Origin: CAYUVA01 sp964448115 [NCBI: uncultured bacterium]
Lineage (GTDB): Bacteria; CAYUVA01
Reading direction: 5' to 3'
DNA length: 64,000 nt
Assembly: GCA_964448115.1 (NCBI GenBank)
Contig: CAYUVA010000018.1
Span: 18,156-82,155, forward strand
A program made the position numbers and the translations under genes. The first letter of the stretch is position 1, and each line of letters begins with the position of its first letter. Positions 63,621-64,000 of the stretch are shown here, in pieces. The notes beneath the pieces were generated by a model. That model worked only from the letters and a program-made list of their open reading frames with translations. It did not search any database and had not been told where the DNA came from.

Positions 63621-64000
63621 TCAATTGGAGAGTTTGATCCTGGCTCAGAACGAACGCTAGCGGCGTGCCTAATACATGCAAGTCGAACGAGATTTTGGCT
63701 TAAGGTTTACCTTCGGGTAATCCAGCGGTCAAGGTCTAGTGGCGAACGGGTGAGTAACACGTAGGTAATCTATCCTGGAGTGGAGGATAACACCTGGAAA
63801 CGGGTGCTAATACTGCATACTATGTAACGATACTTTCGTTGCATTAAAGGTGGCCTCTGTTTCAAGCTGCCGCTTTGGGAGGAGCCTGCGTCCCATTAGC
63901 TAGTTGGTGAGGTAACGGCTTACCAAGGCGACGATGGGTAGCCGGCCTGAGAGGGTGATCGGCCACACTGGAACTGAGACACGGTCCAGACTCCTACGGG
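63621..64000 (+). rRNA. rrs: 16S ribosomal RNA, 5' part (runs off window)
   Basis: The classic start AGAGTTTGATCCTGGCTCAG is at 63629-63648, followed by the GAACGCTAGCGGCGTGC, ACGGGTGAGTAACACGTAGG and ACTGAGACACGGTCCAGACTCCTACGG landmarks. About 380 bases are present. The exact 5' end is set by homology to the E. coli start (about 8 bases before AGAGTTTG). Confidence 0.98.

Overview
The window is a 64 kb chromosomal piece from an uncultured-looking, Gram-negative (diderm), probably anaerobic bacterium. The diderm reading rests on GspL/GspM-like type II secretion parts, a SurA-like periplasmic protein, several lipobox lipoproteins and an RND/MMPL transporter. The anaerobic reading rests on a 1200-residue pyruvate:ferredoxin oxidoreductase, an iron-sulfur GltD-like flavoprotein and two B12-binding radical SAM proteins. 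I cannot place the phylum. Several genes recall Deltaproteobacteria/Myxococcota or neighbouring candidate phyla (MXAN_5187-like protein, DHH-CBS-CCA fusion, eukaryote-type citrate synthase). The 16S 5' end at the right edge (about 380 nt) is the best handle for taxonomy.

Layout: 0-5.5 kb holds a left-truncated DnaJ/TPR protein and PFOR. 5.8-6.5 kb holds a minus-strand XRE-type regulator with a hydrophobic tail, whose stop overlaps the GTG of a possible 32-residue membrane peptide. 6.7-12.6 kb (+) carries a secreted subtilisin-like/FG-GAP protein, HtpX, a lone fumarase beta subunit and a SurA-like protein. 12.6-19.8 kb (-) carries GspM, GspL, a small membrane protein, a PilR/NtrC-type regulator, a secreted Ig-like protein and a radical SAM protein. 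20-24.8 kb is an AddB-like nuclease convergent with a sigma-70 factor. 25-36 kb (mostly +) carries a GT-C membrane protein, a DHH-CBS-CCA-adding enzyme, an orphan oligopeptide-binding protein, a secreted TlpA-like protein (-), TsaC, a DUF192 protein and a GT4 glycosyltransferase. 36-53 kb is an almost unbroken minus-strand block: radical SAM, two small conserved proteins, a 58-residue membrane protein, GT2, citrate synthase, GMP synthase, MMPL transporter, sulfatase-fold lipoprotein, a membrane protein, a thioredoxin-fold protein, HemC, a secreted caspase-like protein and the GltD-like flavoprotein. 52.9-54.1 kb is a 1.2 kb non-coding stretch with nested palindromic repeats and a parS-like site. 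54-63 kb has two GT-C membrane proteins, an Fn3 lipoprotein, a type I periplasmic binding protein and UvrA. Tandem sigma-70 promoters and the start of a 16S rRNA gene follow.

Most of the window is housekeeping. The strongest unexplained signal is a homologous-looking C-terminal domain of about 100 residues. It ends at the extreme C-terminus in a WPxLxV/LPxLxV motif and is shared by three otherwise unrelated secreted proteins (subtilisin-like, TlpA-like, Ig-like); two of them carry Pro/Thr linkers before it. Other points of note are the XRE/micro-ORF pair, a glycosyltransferase gene without a canonical start, repeat elements inserted in frame in a radical SAM gene, and a candidate parS site.
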